Source: an uncultured Peptostreptococcaceae bacterium (GTDB taxonomy: Bacteria; Bacillota; Clostridia; Peptostreptococcales; Anaerovoracaceae). From it: a stretch of 7,911 nucleotides of DNA. The notes below the pieces were generated by a model that worked only from the letters and a program-made list of their open reading frames with translations, did no database searches and was not told the DNA's origin. The position numbers and the translations under genes were made by a program. The stretch lies in the NCBI GenBank assembly GCA_905236895.1, contig CAJOQI010000137.1:1-7911 (forward strand), given 5' to 3'. Of this stretch, positions 1 through 6,178 are shown piece by piece. The number at the start of each line of letters is the position of its first letter. Position 1 is the first letter of the stretch.

Positions 1-392
1 CCTGCTCTTATGATGAGGCCAAGGCCTGCACCGATTAAAACACCTCCGAAGATGGCCGCCAGCAGGGGGTTTTCCGTCATATGGGTAAGATAATGGGACC
101 TGTTAAAGAGGTTAAGAAACAAAGGATAGAGGAGGGATCCCGCTACGATAGTAAGTGCAAATCGCTTGCCTACGGTAATCCAGCCCAAAAGCAAAAGCCC
201 TATGCTTAAGGCTGCAACCACATAGGATATATCTCCGCCGGAATAGTGGACAATAGTCCTTGCTATACCGGTTATTCCCCCAACCATGATTTGGGAGGGA
301 AGAACAAAGGCTGCAACGCCCAGGGCATCCAAGGCGCAACCTATCAGAATTCTCAGGGGATTTATGTATTTTTTTAGTGTGGTTCTGTTCAT
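1..392 (-). CDS. YitT-family membrane protein, N-terminal part (cut by window edge)
   Basis: Reading leftward from an ATG at 392, an open frame of 130 codons runs off the window. It begins MNRTTLKKYINPLRILIGCA and has the layout of the YitT (DUF161) family: a first membrane helix at about residues 12-34 containing ALDALGVAAFVLP, then the loop motif GGITGIA (38-44), further hydrophobic segments at about 50-72 and 77-97, and a glycine-rich helix GGVLIGAGLGLIIRAG at the cut end. Family members are usually about 280 residues, so roughly half is visible; the C-terminal DUF2179 domain, if present, lies outside. An AGGAGA Shine-Dalgarno sits about 11 nt before the ATG; the ATG just upstream (at 400) is followed at once by a stop in its own frame. 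The function of YitT proteins is poorly known (integral membrane, possible transporter). It is transcribed divergently from the ABC operon, so it is probably not part of it. Confidence 0.85.
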   Translation of the reverse strand, partial: MNRTTLKKYINPLRILIGCALDALGVAAFVLPSQIMVGGITGIARTIVHYSGGDISYVVAALSIGLLLLGWITVGKRFALTIVAGSLLYPLFLNLFNRSHYLTHMTENPLLAAIFGGVLIGAGLGLIIRA

Positions 393-435
393 AACGCCAT
401 TGTCTCCTTGCGGGCATAATAGGCCTGCGAATACG

Positions 436-464
436 AGTATAGAATAAGGAATAGATTCAAGCAA
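436..464 (-). promoter_or_regulatory. Sigma-A-type promoter of the YitT-family gene
   Basis: On the minus strand TTGCTT (459-464) and TATACT (436-441) are separated by exactly 17 bases. They match the -35 consensus in 4 of 6 positions and the -10 consensus in 5 of 6. Transcription would start near 429-430, giving a leader of about 37 nt that carries the AGGAGA ribosome site. The promoter is predicted by eye only. Confidence 0.6.
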
Positions 465-480
465 GTCCTTGCGTTAGAAT
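455..480. promoter_or_regulatory. Inverted repeat over the YitT-gene -35 box, possible operator
   Basis: GCAAG (461-465) and CTTGC (468-472) form a perfect inverted repeat with a 2-base centre. It is flanked by ATTC (455-458) and GAAT (477-480), which are complementary but one base off the same axis. The repeat covers the -35 element of the leftward promoter, a usual place for a repressor site. No regulator can be named, and a short palindrome like this can arise by chance. Confidence 0.25.
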
Positions 481-554
481 GATAAAGTGGCAGAGGGAAA
501 AAGCCCCTTGGTTTGGGGACAAAAATATGGTTTTTTCCCAAAAAATAAATGTTC

Positions 555-583
555 TTGAATGGTAGGGACCCTTGTGTTATTAT
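555..583 (+). promoter_or_regulatory. Extended -10 promoter of the ABC importer operon
   Basis: TTGAAT (555-560) and TATTAT (578-583) are 17 bases apart, and the -10 is preceded by TGT (575-577), a TGn extended -10. Transcription would start near 590, which leaves a leader of about 87 nt before the binding-protein ATG at 677. The element lies only about 90 bp from the divergent -35 of the YitT gene. The rest of the 393-554 stretch is A/T-rich with short G and C runs, and no gene was seen there. Confidence 0.65.
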
Positions 584-601
584 CTTTGCATATTAAGGAA
601 A

Positions 602-649
602 AGGGGTGTTTTTTGCCCCTGCCTTGGTAGAGAGGGAATAGCCCCTCTC
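602..649 (+). promoter_or_regulatory. Two consecutive leader hairpins before the binding-protein gene
   Basis: Hairpin 1 pairs AGGGG (602-606) with CCCCT (616-620) around a 9-nt loop. Hairpin 2 pairs GAGAGGG (630-636) with CCCTCTC (643-649) around a 6-nt loop. CCCCT occurs again at 642-646, so AGGGG at 602-606 could pair there instead and the two folds are mutually exclusive. There is no U-run after either stem, so this is not a standard intrinsic terminator. A role in mRNA stability or translation of the first gene is possible but is inference. It does not resemble any riboswitch I can recognise. Confidence 0.35.
606..641 (+). CDS. Possible 11-codon leader ORF
   Basis: A GTG at 606 follows an AAGGA Shine-Dalgarno (595-599) at a good 6-nt spacing and opens a frame encoding MFFAPALVERE before TAG at 639-641. 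The stop codon falls inside the loop of the second leader hairpin, so a ribosome ending there would cover one arm of that stem. The peptide has no run of one amino acid as in classic attenuators. There is no conservation evidence, and the short frame may be chance. Confidence 0.2.
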   Translation: MFFAPALVERE

Positions 650-676
650 GGCGAGTATATTAAGGAGAAACGAAAA

Positions 677-2212
677 ATGAAAAAACGCGTAATTGCAGTA
701 GTTTTGATTCTTGTTATGGTGCTGGCTTTGGCAGCATGCGGTAAGAAAAACAATGACCCCGCACCATCGGGAAATGGAGGAGGAACTCCTGTTGAGGGAG
801 GAGAAATCGTTGTTGGCGTAACTGCCGACTTGGATGCAAGCCTGGACCCCCATGTATCATCATCATCTGCAGGCACCAGAGAAGTTCTGTTCAACGTATT
901 TGAGGGATTGGTTAAGCCCGATTCCGAAGGCAATATGGTTCCGGCAATAGCAGAAAGCTTCTCTGCAAACGATACAGCTGATGTCTATACCTTTGTTCTC
1001 CGTCAGGGAGTTAAATTCCACAACGGAAACGAGGTTAAGGCAAGCGACGTGGTATATTCACTTTCAAGAGCCGCAGGCCTTGAAACCGGAGAACCTCTGG
1101 TTAGCGACGTGGCAAATATTAAGGCCGTTGAGGCAACTGATGACAAGACCATCCAGATTACTCTTGGTACTCCGGATGCCGAGTTCTTGGCTCACGTTAC
1201 CACAGCAATCATCCCCGAGGGAATAGATCCCAATACGGAATGCGTTGGAACAGGCCCCTATAAGCTTACCTCCAGAACAGTTCAGGAAAGCATAGTATTC
1301 GAAAAGAATACCGAATACTGGGGAGAGGCTGCACACCTTGACAAAGTTACACTGAAAATAATCGACAATGCGGAAACCTTGGTAATGAGCCTTAAGTCCG
1401 GTGCCGTTAATATGGCTACCCATCTTATTGCCAGCCAGGTAAACGAACTTCCCGACATGAATATCCTGGAGGGAAGCAGCAATGCGGTTCAGGGACTTTA
1501 TCTCAACAACCAGTTTGAGCCATTCACAAAAATAGAGGTTAGACAGGCTCTTTGCTACGGCATAGACAAGCAGGAAATCCTGGACATAGCCTTTGATGGA
1601 CACGGAACACTGGTTGGATCCAGCATGTTCCCCGCATTCAAGAAATACTTCATGGATGAGCTTACAAATCACTACGAATATAATCCTGAGAAGGCAAAGG
1701 AACTCCTTGCCGCCGCAGGATATCCCGATGGATTTGAGTTCACCATCACCGTGCCTTCCAATATGCAGCAGCATGTTGATACCGCTCAGGTAATAGTTGA
1801 GCAGCTTAAGAAGATCGGTGTTACCGCCAAAATTAATCAGGTTGAATGGGCCACATGGCTTGAGGAAACCTATAGAGGAAGAAATTACGAAGGCACCATC
1901 GTAAGCTTTGATGCTCACGGAGTTGCGGCTTCCGATATGTTGGCAAGATTCCAGAGCGATAATAGCAAGAATATAAGCTATTTCGCCAGCGAAGCCTATG
2001 ATGCCAAGTATAAAGAAGCTATGTCCACAACGGATGACGCCGCTCAGACTGCAGCATTCAAAGAATGCGAAAAGATCCTCACCGAGGAAGCGGCCAACGT
2101 ATATATTCAGGACGTTGCATCCTTTGTTGCCCTTTCCAAGGGATATGAGGGATTCAAATTCTACCCCCTCTATGTATGCGATTTTGCATCTATCTATAAG
2201 GTGGCAGAGTAA
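677..2212 (+). CDS. Extracellular solute-binding lipoprotein, family 5 (peptide/nickel type ABC importer)
   Basis: This is the 511-residue receptor of the ABC importer encoded downstream, anchored to the outer face of the membrane. The N-terminus has a basic MKKR, a hydrophobic stretch (about 5-18) and a lipobox LAAC with the lipidated Cys at 21, followed by a flexible Gly/Pro/Asn-rich linker (22-40). The mature part has SBP_bac_5 landmarks: LDPH (56-59), VYTFVLRQGVKFHNGNEVKA with ASDVVYSL (103-129), GTGPYKL (191-197), the LNNQFEPFTKIEVRQALCYG segment (276-295) and AAGYPDGFEF (346-355). The start at 677 is chosen because AAGGAGA lies 8 nt upstream and the lipoprotein signal begins exactly there; an in-frame TTG at 572 would add 35 residues unlike a signal peptide and lies inside the promoter. 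The substrate cannot be read from sequence: di- or oligopeptides are most likely, but nickel, sugars or other solutes occur in this family. Confidence 0.93.
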   Translation: MKKRVIAVVLILVMVLALAACGKKNNDPAPSGNGGGTPVEGGEIVVGVTADLDASLDPHVSSSSAGTREVLFNVFEGLVKPDSEGNMVPAIAESFSANDTADVYTFVLRQGVKFHNGNEVKASDVVYSLSRAAGLETGEPLVSDVANIKAVEATDDKTIQITLGTPDAEFLAHVTTAIIPEGIDPNTECVGTGPYKLTSRTVQESIVFEKNTEYWGEAAHLDKVTLKIIDNAETLVMSLKSGAVNMATHLIASQVNELPDMNILEGSSNAVQGLYLNNQFEPFTKIEVRQALCYGIDKQEILDIAFDGHGTLVGSSMFPAFKKYFMDELTNHYEYNPEKAKELLAAAGYPDGFEFTITVPSNMQQHVDTAQVIVEQLKKIGVTAKINQVEWATWLEETYRGRNYEGTIVSFDAHGVAASDMLARFQSDNSKNISYFASEAYDAKYKEAMSTTDDAAQTAAFKECEKILTEEAANVYIQDVASFVALSKGYEGFKFYPLYVCDFASIYKVAE

Positions 2213-2234
2213 AGGCGGCTTTTAAGACAAACCA

Positions 2235-3176
2235 ATGAAATATATCTTAAAGAAGACGGGGATACTTATTGTCACCCTGGTGATAATATCCTTCCTCGCA
2301 TTCCTGGCATTTCAGATTATTCCCGGGGATCCCACAACAAAGATCCTCGGGACTGACTATACTCCCGAAAGAGCTGAGGCCCTTAGGGAGGAGTTGGGAT
2401 TAAACGGCAATATAATAGGGCGATATTTAAGATGGCTAAAGGGACTGGTTACGGGAGATTTGGGAATAAGCTATAGCTATTTCATCCCGGTGAGAGAGGT
2501 GCTTAAGGGTAAGATTGGACTTACCTTGGTGCTGTCCCTTATGGCCTGGATTATAGTTACGGTCATCAGCATTCCTCTTGGAATAGTCATGGTTCGTTAT
2601 CAGAATCCACTTTTCAGAAAGATCAGCGTATCTCTCAATCAAATATTCATGGCCATTCCGCCGTTCTTTTTGGGTATGCTTTTTGCATACCTTTTTGGCT
2701 TGGTGCTTAGGTTTTTCACTCCGGGATACTATATCCCATTGAGTCAAGACCTGGGGAAGGGCTTGGTTTATTTGATTTTCCCTGCTCTGGCTATTTCTCT
2801 TCCCAAGGCTGCCAAGGTGGCAAAGCTTCTCCATGCCTCCATCCAGGACGAGATGGATAAGGACTATGTGAGAACCGCTTATAGCAGGGGAAATACCAGA
2901 TGGAATGTAATCAAAGATCACGTGTTTAGAAATGCTTTGCTTCCTGCCATCACATATATCGCCATGACCTTGGCCGACGTGGTTGCGGGATCCATAGTGG
3001 TAGAGCAGGTATTCGCACTTCCGGGACTGGGAAGACTTCTTATTACCAGCATTGGAAACAGAGATTTCCCCGTTGCCCAGTGCATAGTGGTAATAATCGC
3101 TTTTATAGTAGTATTCATGAACTATTTGGCCGATATAGTAACTCAATATATCGATCCGAGAGTTAGATTGGGATAG
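2235..3176 (+). CDS. ABC importer permease, OppB/DppB type
   Basis: First of two transmembrane subunits (313 residues, normal for the family) forming the membrane channel. The N-terminal helix (about 9-29) runs into FQIIPGDPTTKILG, the usual OppB/DppB segment, then a periplasmic-side helix with LREELGLNG (50-58) and LVTGDLGISY (71-80). The core helices follow, and then the cytoplasmic EAA-like coupling loop DYVRTAYSRGNTRWNVIKDH with RNALLPAIT (about 210-240), which contacts the ATPases. VEQVFALPGLGRLL (256-269) and the terminal YIDPRVRLG are family hallmarks. The gene starts 22 bp after the binding-protein stop. No clear Shine-Dalgarno precedes its ATG, only purine-poor AAGAC, so it is probably translated less than the binding protein, fitting the usual receptor excess. 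Related NikB-type permeases cannot be excluded. Confidence 0.92.
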   Translation: MKYILKKTGILIVTLVIISFLAFLAFQIIPGDPTTKILGTDYTPERAEALREELGLNGNIIGRYLRWLKGLVTGDLGISYSYFIPVREVLKGKIGLTLVLSLMAWIIVTVISIPLGIVMVRYQNPLFRKISVSLNQIFMAIPPFFLGMLFAYLFGLVLRFFTPGYYIPLSQDLGKGLVYLIFPALAISLPKAAKVAKLLHASIQDEMDKDYVRTAYSRGNTRWNVIKDHVFRNALLPAITYIAMTLADVVAGSIVVEQVFALPGLGRLLITSIGNRDFPVAQCIVVIIAFIVVFMNYLADIVTQYIDPRVRLG

Positions 3177-3178
3177 GC

Positions 3179-3982
3179 ATGATAAAAGGACGGAACTCAC
3201 ATTTTAAGGCGGGAGCCATCATAACGGGAATCATGCTGGTGCTGATTATAATCGGAATCTTCTGGACCCCCTACGATCCCAACCAGATGAACGGTGGGGA
3301 GAAGATGCAGGGACCCAGCATGCAGCACCTCTTCGGCACGGATAATTTTGGAAGAGATATATTCTCCAGAGTTATTCAGGGAGCAGGGGCCACGGTTTTG
3401 ATTGCCTTGGCTACGGTAGCAATAGGTCTTATTGTGGGAACCATAGTGGGACTAATTACTGGCTACTACGGTGGATGGCTGGACGAGATACTTATGCGAA
3501 TAAACGACAGCATTTTGGCCTTCCCAAGCATACTTCTGGCCCTGGTTTTGATAGCCATATTCGGTGGCGGAAAATACAATATAGTCCTTGCTCTGGGTAT
3601 ACTCTTTATTCCCAGCTTTGCAAGACTGACTCGAACGGAGGTGGCTCGGCAGAAGAATACGGACTATGTGAGGAATGCTCGCCTGATGGGAGCTTCGGAT
3701 TTTAGGATTCTCTTTGTTCATATTCTTCCCAATATCGTTCCTGTGCTTCTTTCTTCCATAGCCATAGGCTTTAACAATGCGGTGCTGGCTGAGGCTTCCA
3801 TGAGCTTTTTGGGAGTTGGTGTTCAGCCTCCCGACCCCAGCCTTGGAAGAATGCTTAACGAAGCCCAGGCTTATCTTATGAGTGCACCCTGGTACGCCAT
3901 TTCAACAGGCGTTGTGATAATTCTTTTGATTCTGGGCTTCGGCTTGATAGGAGAAGGTCTGGGAGGTGAGCGTAATGGCTGA
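3179..3982 (+). CDS. ABC importer permease, OppC/DppC type
   Basis: Second transmembrane subunit (267 residues). It has a short N-terminal cytoplasmic tail, a first helix (about 11-29), FWTPYDPNQMN (28-38), and the family signature HLFGTDNFGRDIFSRVIQGA (50-69). The core helices are followed by the EAA-like loop TDYVRNARLMGASDFRILFV (161-180) with HILPNIV after it, and FLGVGVQPPDPSLGRML (210-226). The ATG lies 2 bp after the upstream permease stop with GGGA 5 nt before it, so translation is likely coupled. The C-terminus is short: after GFGLIGEGL it ends GGERNG, whereas relatives usually continue with a RDxLDPR-type tail. The last codons overlap the ribosome site and first 8 bases of the next gene, so the shortened tail looks like a result of gene overlap rather than a frameshift. 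Confidence 0.92.
   Translation: MIKGRNSHFKAGAIITGIMLVLIIIGIFWTPYDPNQMNGGEKMQGPSMQHLFGTDNFGRDIFSRVIQGAGATVLIALATVAIGLIVGTIVGLITGYYGGWLDEILMRINDSILAFPSILLALVLIAIFGGGKYNIVLALGILFIPSFARLTRTEVARQKNTDYVRNARLMGASDFRILFVHILPNIVPVLLSSIAIGFNNAVLAEASMSFLGVGVQPPDPSLGRMLNEAQAYLMSAPWYAISTGVVIILLILGFGLIGEGLGGERNG
3961..3977 (+). promoter_or_regulatory. Ribosome binding site that sets the start of the first ATPase gene
   Basis: GGGAGGTG (3961-3968) is 6 nt before ATG at 3975, an ideal spacing. This favours ATG 3975 over the in-frame GTG at 3966, which lies inside the Shine-Dalgarno itself, and over the ATG at 3984, which would be too far away. The site is embedded in the end of the permease gene. Confidence 0.7.
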
Positions 3983-4886
3983 TATGGTTAATATGCTTGA
4001 CATCAAAGGTCTTAGGGTTAAGTTCATCTCCACGGGAAAGGAAGCGGTTCATGGAATCGATCTTTCCATGGAGCCCGGTGAAAGGCTGGGCCTGGTGGGA
4101 GAGTCGGGAAGCGGCAAGACCGTTACCGCCATGGCCATCTCCGGCCTCATCGAAAGATATAATGTGGAGATGGAGGGAGAAATCCTCTTCGACGGAAAGG
4201 ATTTAAGACTTTGTTCCAGAGATGAGCTTAGAGAAATCCAAGGAAAGGATATAGGTGTGGTTTTCCAGGAACCTATGACCAGTCTCAATCCTTTGATCAA
4301 GGTTGGTCATCAGATAGAGGAGACCTTGAAGCTTCACACGGATAAGTCCAAGGAAGAGATCAAAGCCATTGCCCTGGATGCCATGGAAAAGGTGGGCCTT
4401 CCCAATCCGGAGGAAACCTATGAGAAATATCCTCACCAGCTTTCCGGGGGACAGAGGCAGAGAGCCATGATAGCATCCGCCATGGTTATTCATCCCAAAC
4501 TTTTGATTTGTGATGAACCTACCACGGCACTTGATGTTCGGGTTCAGGCTCAGATACTTAAGCTTCTTAAGGACGTTAGCGAGGAGTATGGAATAGCCAT
4601 ACTTTTAATCAGCCATGACCTAAGGGTAATAAGACATCTCTGCGACCATGTGGCTGTAATGTATAGCGGAGATATAGTTGAGAGGGGTGAAACTGAAGAG
4701 GTATTCAGCAATCCCCAGCATCAATATACCAAGCAGCTTATTAAGGCCATCCCCGCAAGAGAGAAGGTTCAGAGAAGCAAGGTAAAAGAAAAAACCGAAA
4801 GGGAGAAAACACCCGTTGGCAAATCCCTGGATGATGTTGCCAAGATAATAGGCGAAGCTGCCTTAAAGGGCACATCCAAGGAATAA
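3975..4886 (+). CDS. ABC importer ATPase, OppD/DppD type
   Basis: First of two cytoplasmic ATPases that power the importer (303 residues from the ATG at 3975). All nucleotide-binding motifs are intact: Walker A GESGSGKT (42-49), Q-loop Gln98 in VVFQEPMTSLNP, signature LSGGQRQR (156-163), Walker B LLICDEP with Glu181, D-loop ALD (185-187), and switch His214 in ISHDL. GESGSGKTVTAMAI and FQEPMTSLNP are typical of the DppD rather than the DppF branch. The C-terminal oligopeptide-transporter region starts normally (NPQHQYTKQLIKAIP, 246-260, with HQY instead of the usual HPY). It then lacks the Cys-rich CPxxxRC segment of many DppD proteins and ends in a Lys/Glu-rich tail (261-303). The gene overlaps the preceding permease gene by 8 bp. 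Confidence 0.92.
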   Translation: MADMVNMLDIKGLRVKFISTGKEAVHGIDLSMEPGERLGLVGESGSGKTVTAMAISGLIERYNVEMEGEILFDGKDLRLCSRDELREIQGKDIGVVFQEPMTSLNPLIKVGHQIEETLKLHTDKSKEEIKAIALDAMEKVGLPNPEETYEKYPHQLSGGQRQRAMIASAMVIHPKLLICDEPTTALDVRVQAQILKLLKDVSEEYGIAILLISHDLRVIRHLCDHVAVMYSGDIVERGETEEVFSNPQHQYTKQLIKAIPAREKVQRSKVKEKTEREKTPVGKSLDDVAKIIGEAALKGTSKE

Positions 4887-4901
4887 AACCGAAGGAATAT
4901 T

Positions 4902-5681
4902 ATGAAAAACGAAAGCTACATCATCGACAAGAGTTTGGAACAAAGCGATCTGGTTCTTGATGTTAAGGACCTGTCCGTAACATACAAGACTTCCACCATT
5001 TTTGGAGAGAAGTCCTCTTATGATGCCGTAAAGAATGTAAGCTTCAATATTAAAAACGGTGAGATAATGGGACTGGTTGGAGAGTCGGGATGCGGCAAGT
5101 CCACCATGTCCAAGGCCATACTGGGAATGTTGGAGGATGCGGAGATATCCGGTGAAGTTATTCACTATACCCGTCGTCCACAGATGGTTTTTCAGGATCC
5201 CTTCAGCAGCCTTAATCCGGCAAAGACCGTAGGCTGGATTTTGGAGGAACCCTTAAGAATCTTCGGCAAATACGACGAGGAGGAGAGAAAGAGAAGGGTT
5301 CTTGATATGCTGGAAAGAGTAGGCCTGGAGCAGGAGCAGCTTAACAGAAAACCTGCCCAGCTCTCCGGCGGTCAGAAACAAAGAGTTTCCATTGCTACGG
5401 CCCTCATTCAGAGACCCAGACTTATTATTGCGGATGAACCGGTATCCGCCCTTGATGTTTCCATCCAGGGACAGATACTTAGGCTTTTGCTTGAACTGAG
5501 AGATGAACTTGATCTTTCTTATCTCTTCATCACCCACGATCTCAATGTATGCTATTCCATCTGTGACAGAGTGGTGGTTATGTATAAGGGAGAGGTTGTT
5601 GAAGAGGGCCCTGTTGAAGAGGTCTATAATAATCCGAAGCACGATTATACCAAGAGGCTTTTAGACGCCGCCTTAATATAA
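4902..5681 (+). CDS. ABC importer ATPase, OppF/DppF type, compact form
   Basis: Second ATPase (259 residues). Motifs are complete: Walker A GESGCGKS (60-67), Q-loop Gln98 in [12 protein letters not shown], signature LSGGQKQR (154-161), Walker B LIIADEP with Glu179, D-loop ALD (183-185), His212 in ITHDL. The MVFQDPxSSLNP form and GCGKS Walker A are usual for the DppF/OppF branch, so the pair with the previous gene forms a heterodimer. It is shorter than the usual 310-330 residues in two places: the stretch between Walker A and Q-loop is about 20 residues shorter (only [12 protein letters not shown]), and the protein ends just after [17 protein letters not shown], without the Cys-containing tail. 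AAGGA is 5 nt before the ATG, and the gap from the upstream stop is 15 bp. It is the last gene of the operon. Confidence 0.92.
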   Translation: MKNESYIIDKSLEQSDLVLDVKDLSVTYKTSTIFGEKSSYDAVKNVSFNIKNGEIMGLVGESGCGKSTMSKAILGMLEDAEISGEVIHYTRRPQMVFQDPFSSLNPAKTVGWILEEPLRIFGKYDEEERKRRVLDMLERVGLEQEQLNRKPAQLSGGQKQRVSIATALIQRPRLIIADEPVSALDVSIQGQILRLLLELRDELDLSYLFITHDLNVCYSICDRVVVMYKGEVVEEGPVEEVYNNPKHDYTKRLLDAALI

Positions 5682-5695
5682 GTGACAGGAGAAGT

Positions 5696-5720
5696 AAAGG
5701 TGGATTGGGTCCACCTTTTT
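5696..5720 (+). terminator. Intrinsic terminator of the ABC importer operon
   Basis: AAAGGTGGA (5696-5704) pairs perfectly with TCCACCTTT (5710-5718) around the 5-nt loop TTGGG, and the T-run reaches 5720. It lies 14 bp after the last ATPase stop codon, so it closes the five-gene transcript. The complementary A-run upstream may give weak termination in the other direction too. Confidence 0.88.
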
Positions 5721-5744
5721 CAGTTGGTTAGTTTATGATAAAAT
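5717..5744 (+). promoter_or_regulatory. Predicted promoter of the folate/thioesterase operon
   Basis: TAAAAT (5739-5744) preceded by TGA (5736-5738) makes an extended -10. TTTTCA (5717-5722), 16 bases upstream, matches the -35 consensus in 4 of 6 positions. Transcription would start near 5751, only about 15 nt before the thioesterase ATG, so there is no room for a folate riboswitch in this leader. The -35 overlaps the T-run of the preceding terminator. Read-through from the upstream operon is an alternative source of transcript. Confidence 0.45.
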
Positions 5745-5765
5745 AAATAGGTTGAGGAGGATAAG

Positions 5766-6155
5766 ATGGCAGAGATTAAACCCGGAATAGAAGGAATAAG
5801 AGAAATAGTGGTAACTGAAGAGGTTACGGCGGCAGCCCTGGGAAGCGGGCTTCTTCCGGTTTACGGAACACCCAGCCTGGTTGCTTTGATGGAAGAGACA
5901 TGTCATCTCTCCGTAGGTGATTATCTTGAAGAGGGTACAGGCACCGTGGGCATTTCCATGGAGATTAAACACGTTTCCGCAACACCCATAGGAATGAAGG
6001 TTAAATGCCATTCGGAGCTAATCCAAGTTGAAGGAAGAAAGCTCACCTTTAATGTGGAAGCTTATGATGAAAAGGAACTTATAGGTACAGCTTGCCACGA
6101 AAGATTTATTATAGACAACGAGAAATTTATGACCAAGGTATCCGCCAAGGCATAG
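5766..6155 (+). CDS. FlK-type hotdog acyl-CoA thioesterase
   Basis: A 129-residue single-domain hotdog protein that would hydrolyse an acyl-CoA to the acid and CoA in the cytoplasm. It aligns without gaps in its core with fluoroacetyl-CoA thioesterase FlK, offset by 7 residues. The triad is present: Thr35 (FlK Thr42), Glu43 in LMEETC (Glu50), and His69 in IKHVSATPIG (His76), with the same 8- and 26-residue spacings. Gly62 and Arg113 (HER, 111-113) match FlK Gly69 and Arg120. The Phe lid of FlK is missing (Leu29 at Phe36, Gly26 at Phe33), so fluoroacetyl-CoA specificity is not expected, and the substrate is unknown. GAGGAGG lies 5 nt before the ATG. It is the first gene of the operon with fchA, folD and an ECF component; its link to folate chemistry is not established. 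The FlK comparison is from memory of the family, not from a search. Confidence 0.85.
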   Translation: MAEIKPGIEGIREIVVTEEVTAAALGSGLLPVYGTPSLVALMEETCHLSVGDYLEEGTGTVGISMEIKHVSATPIGMKVKCHSELIQVEGRKLTFNVEAYDEKELIGTACHERFIIDNEKFMTKVSAKA

Positions 6156-6178
6156 ATGTGATTCCAAGGAGGATATTC

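Larger units (their letters stand above)
590..666 (+). repeat. 10-bp direct repeat ATATTAAGGA carrying a Shine-Dalgarno core
   Basis: ATATTAAGGA occurs exactly at 590-599 and again at 657-666. The second copy supplies the ribosome site of the binding-protein gene (AAGGAGA, ATG at 677). The first copy lies at the predicted transcript start and precedes a short open frame. The two copies bracket the leader hairpins. Confidence 0.5.

Noticed and set aside
112..417. 101-codon minus-strand frame at the left end
   Set aside because: It overlaps the YitT-family frame on the same strand. Its product is Arg/Cys-rich, while the neighbouring frame gives a clear membrane protein with a ribosome site and promoter.
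393..554. CcpA, CodY or Fur-type operators in the divergent intergenic region
   Set aside because: I looked for the known consensus patterns and saw no convincing match. The only symmetrical element is the GCAAG/CTTGC repeat, which is reported separately.
602..649. Leader stems as a riboswitch or transcription attenuator
   Set aside because: The leader is too short for known riboswitch classes I can recognise, shows no T-box or THF core motif, and has no U-run after the stems. It is kept only as an unassigned structured leader.
572..676. Extended N-terminus of the binding protein from a TTG at 572
   Set aside because: The extra 35 residues lie over the predicted -10 box and leader hairpins and do not look like a signal peptide. 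ATG 677 has an ideal ribosome site and starts a perfect lipoprotein signal.
1064..1918. 284-codon open frame on the minus strand within the binding-protein gene
   Set aside because: It is antisense to a complete, well-supported SBP_bac_5 gene. Its translation is rich in Cys, Gly and Ser with no recognisable domain, and no ribosome site or promoter was seen. It is a shadow of the codon pattern of the plus-strand gene.
2436..3200. 254-codon open frame on the minus strand across the first permease gene
   Set aside because: It is antisense to an intact OppB/DppB permease. The product is a hydrophilic Ser/His/Tyr-rich string without any family motif.
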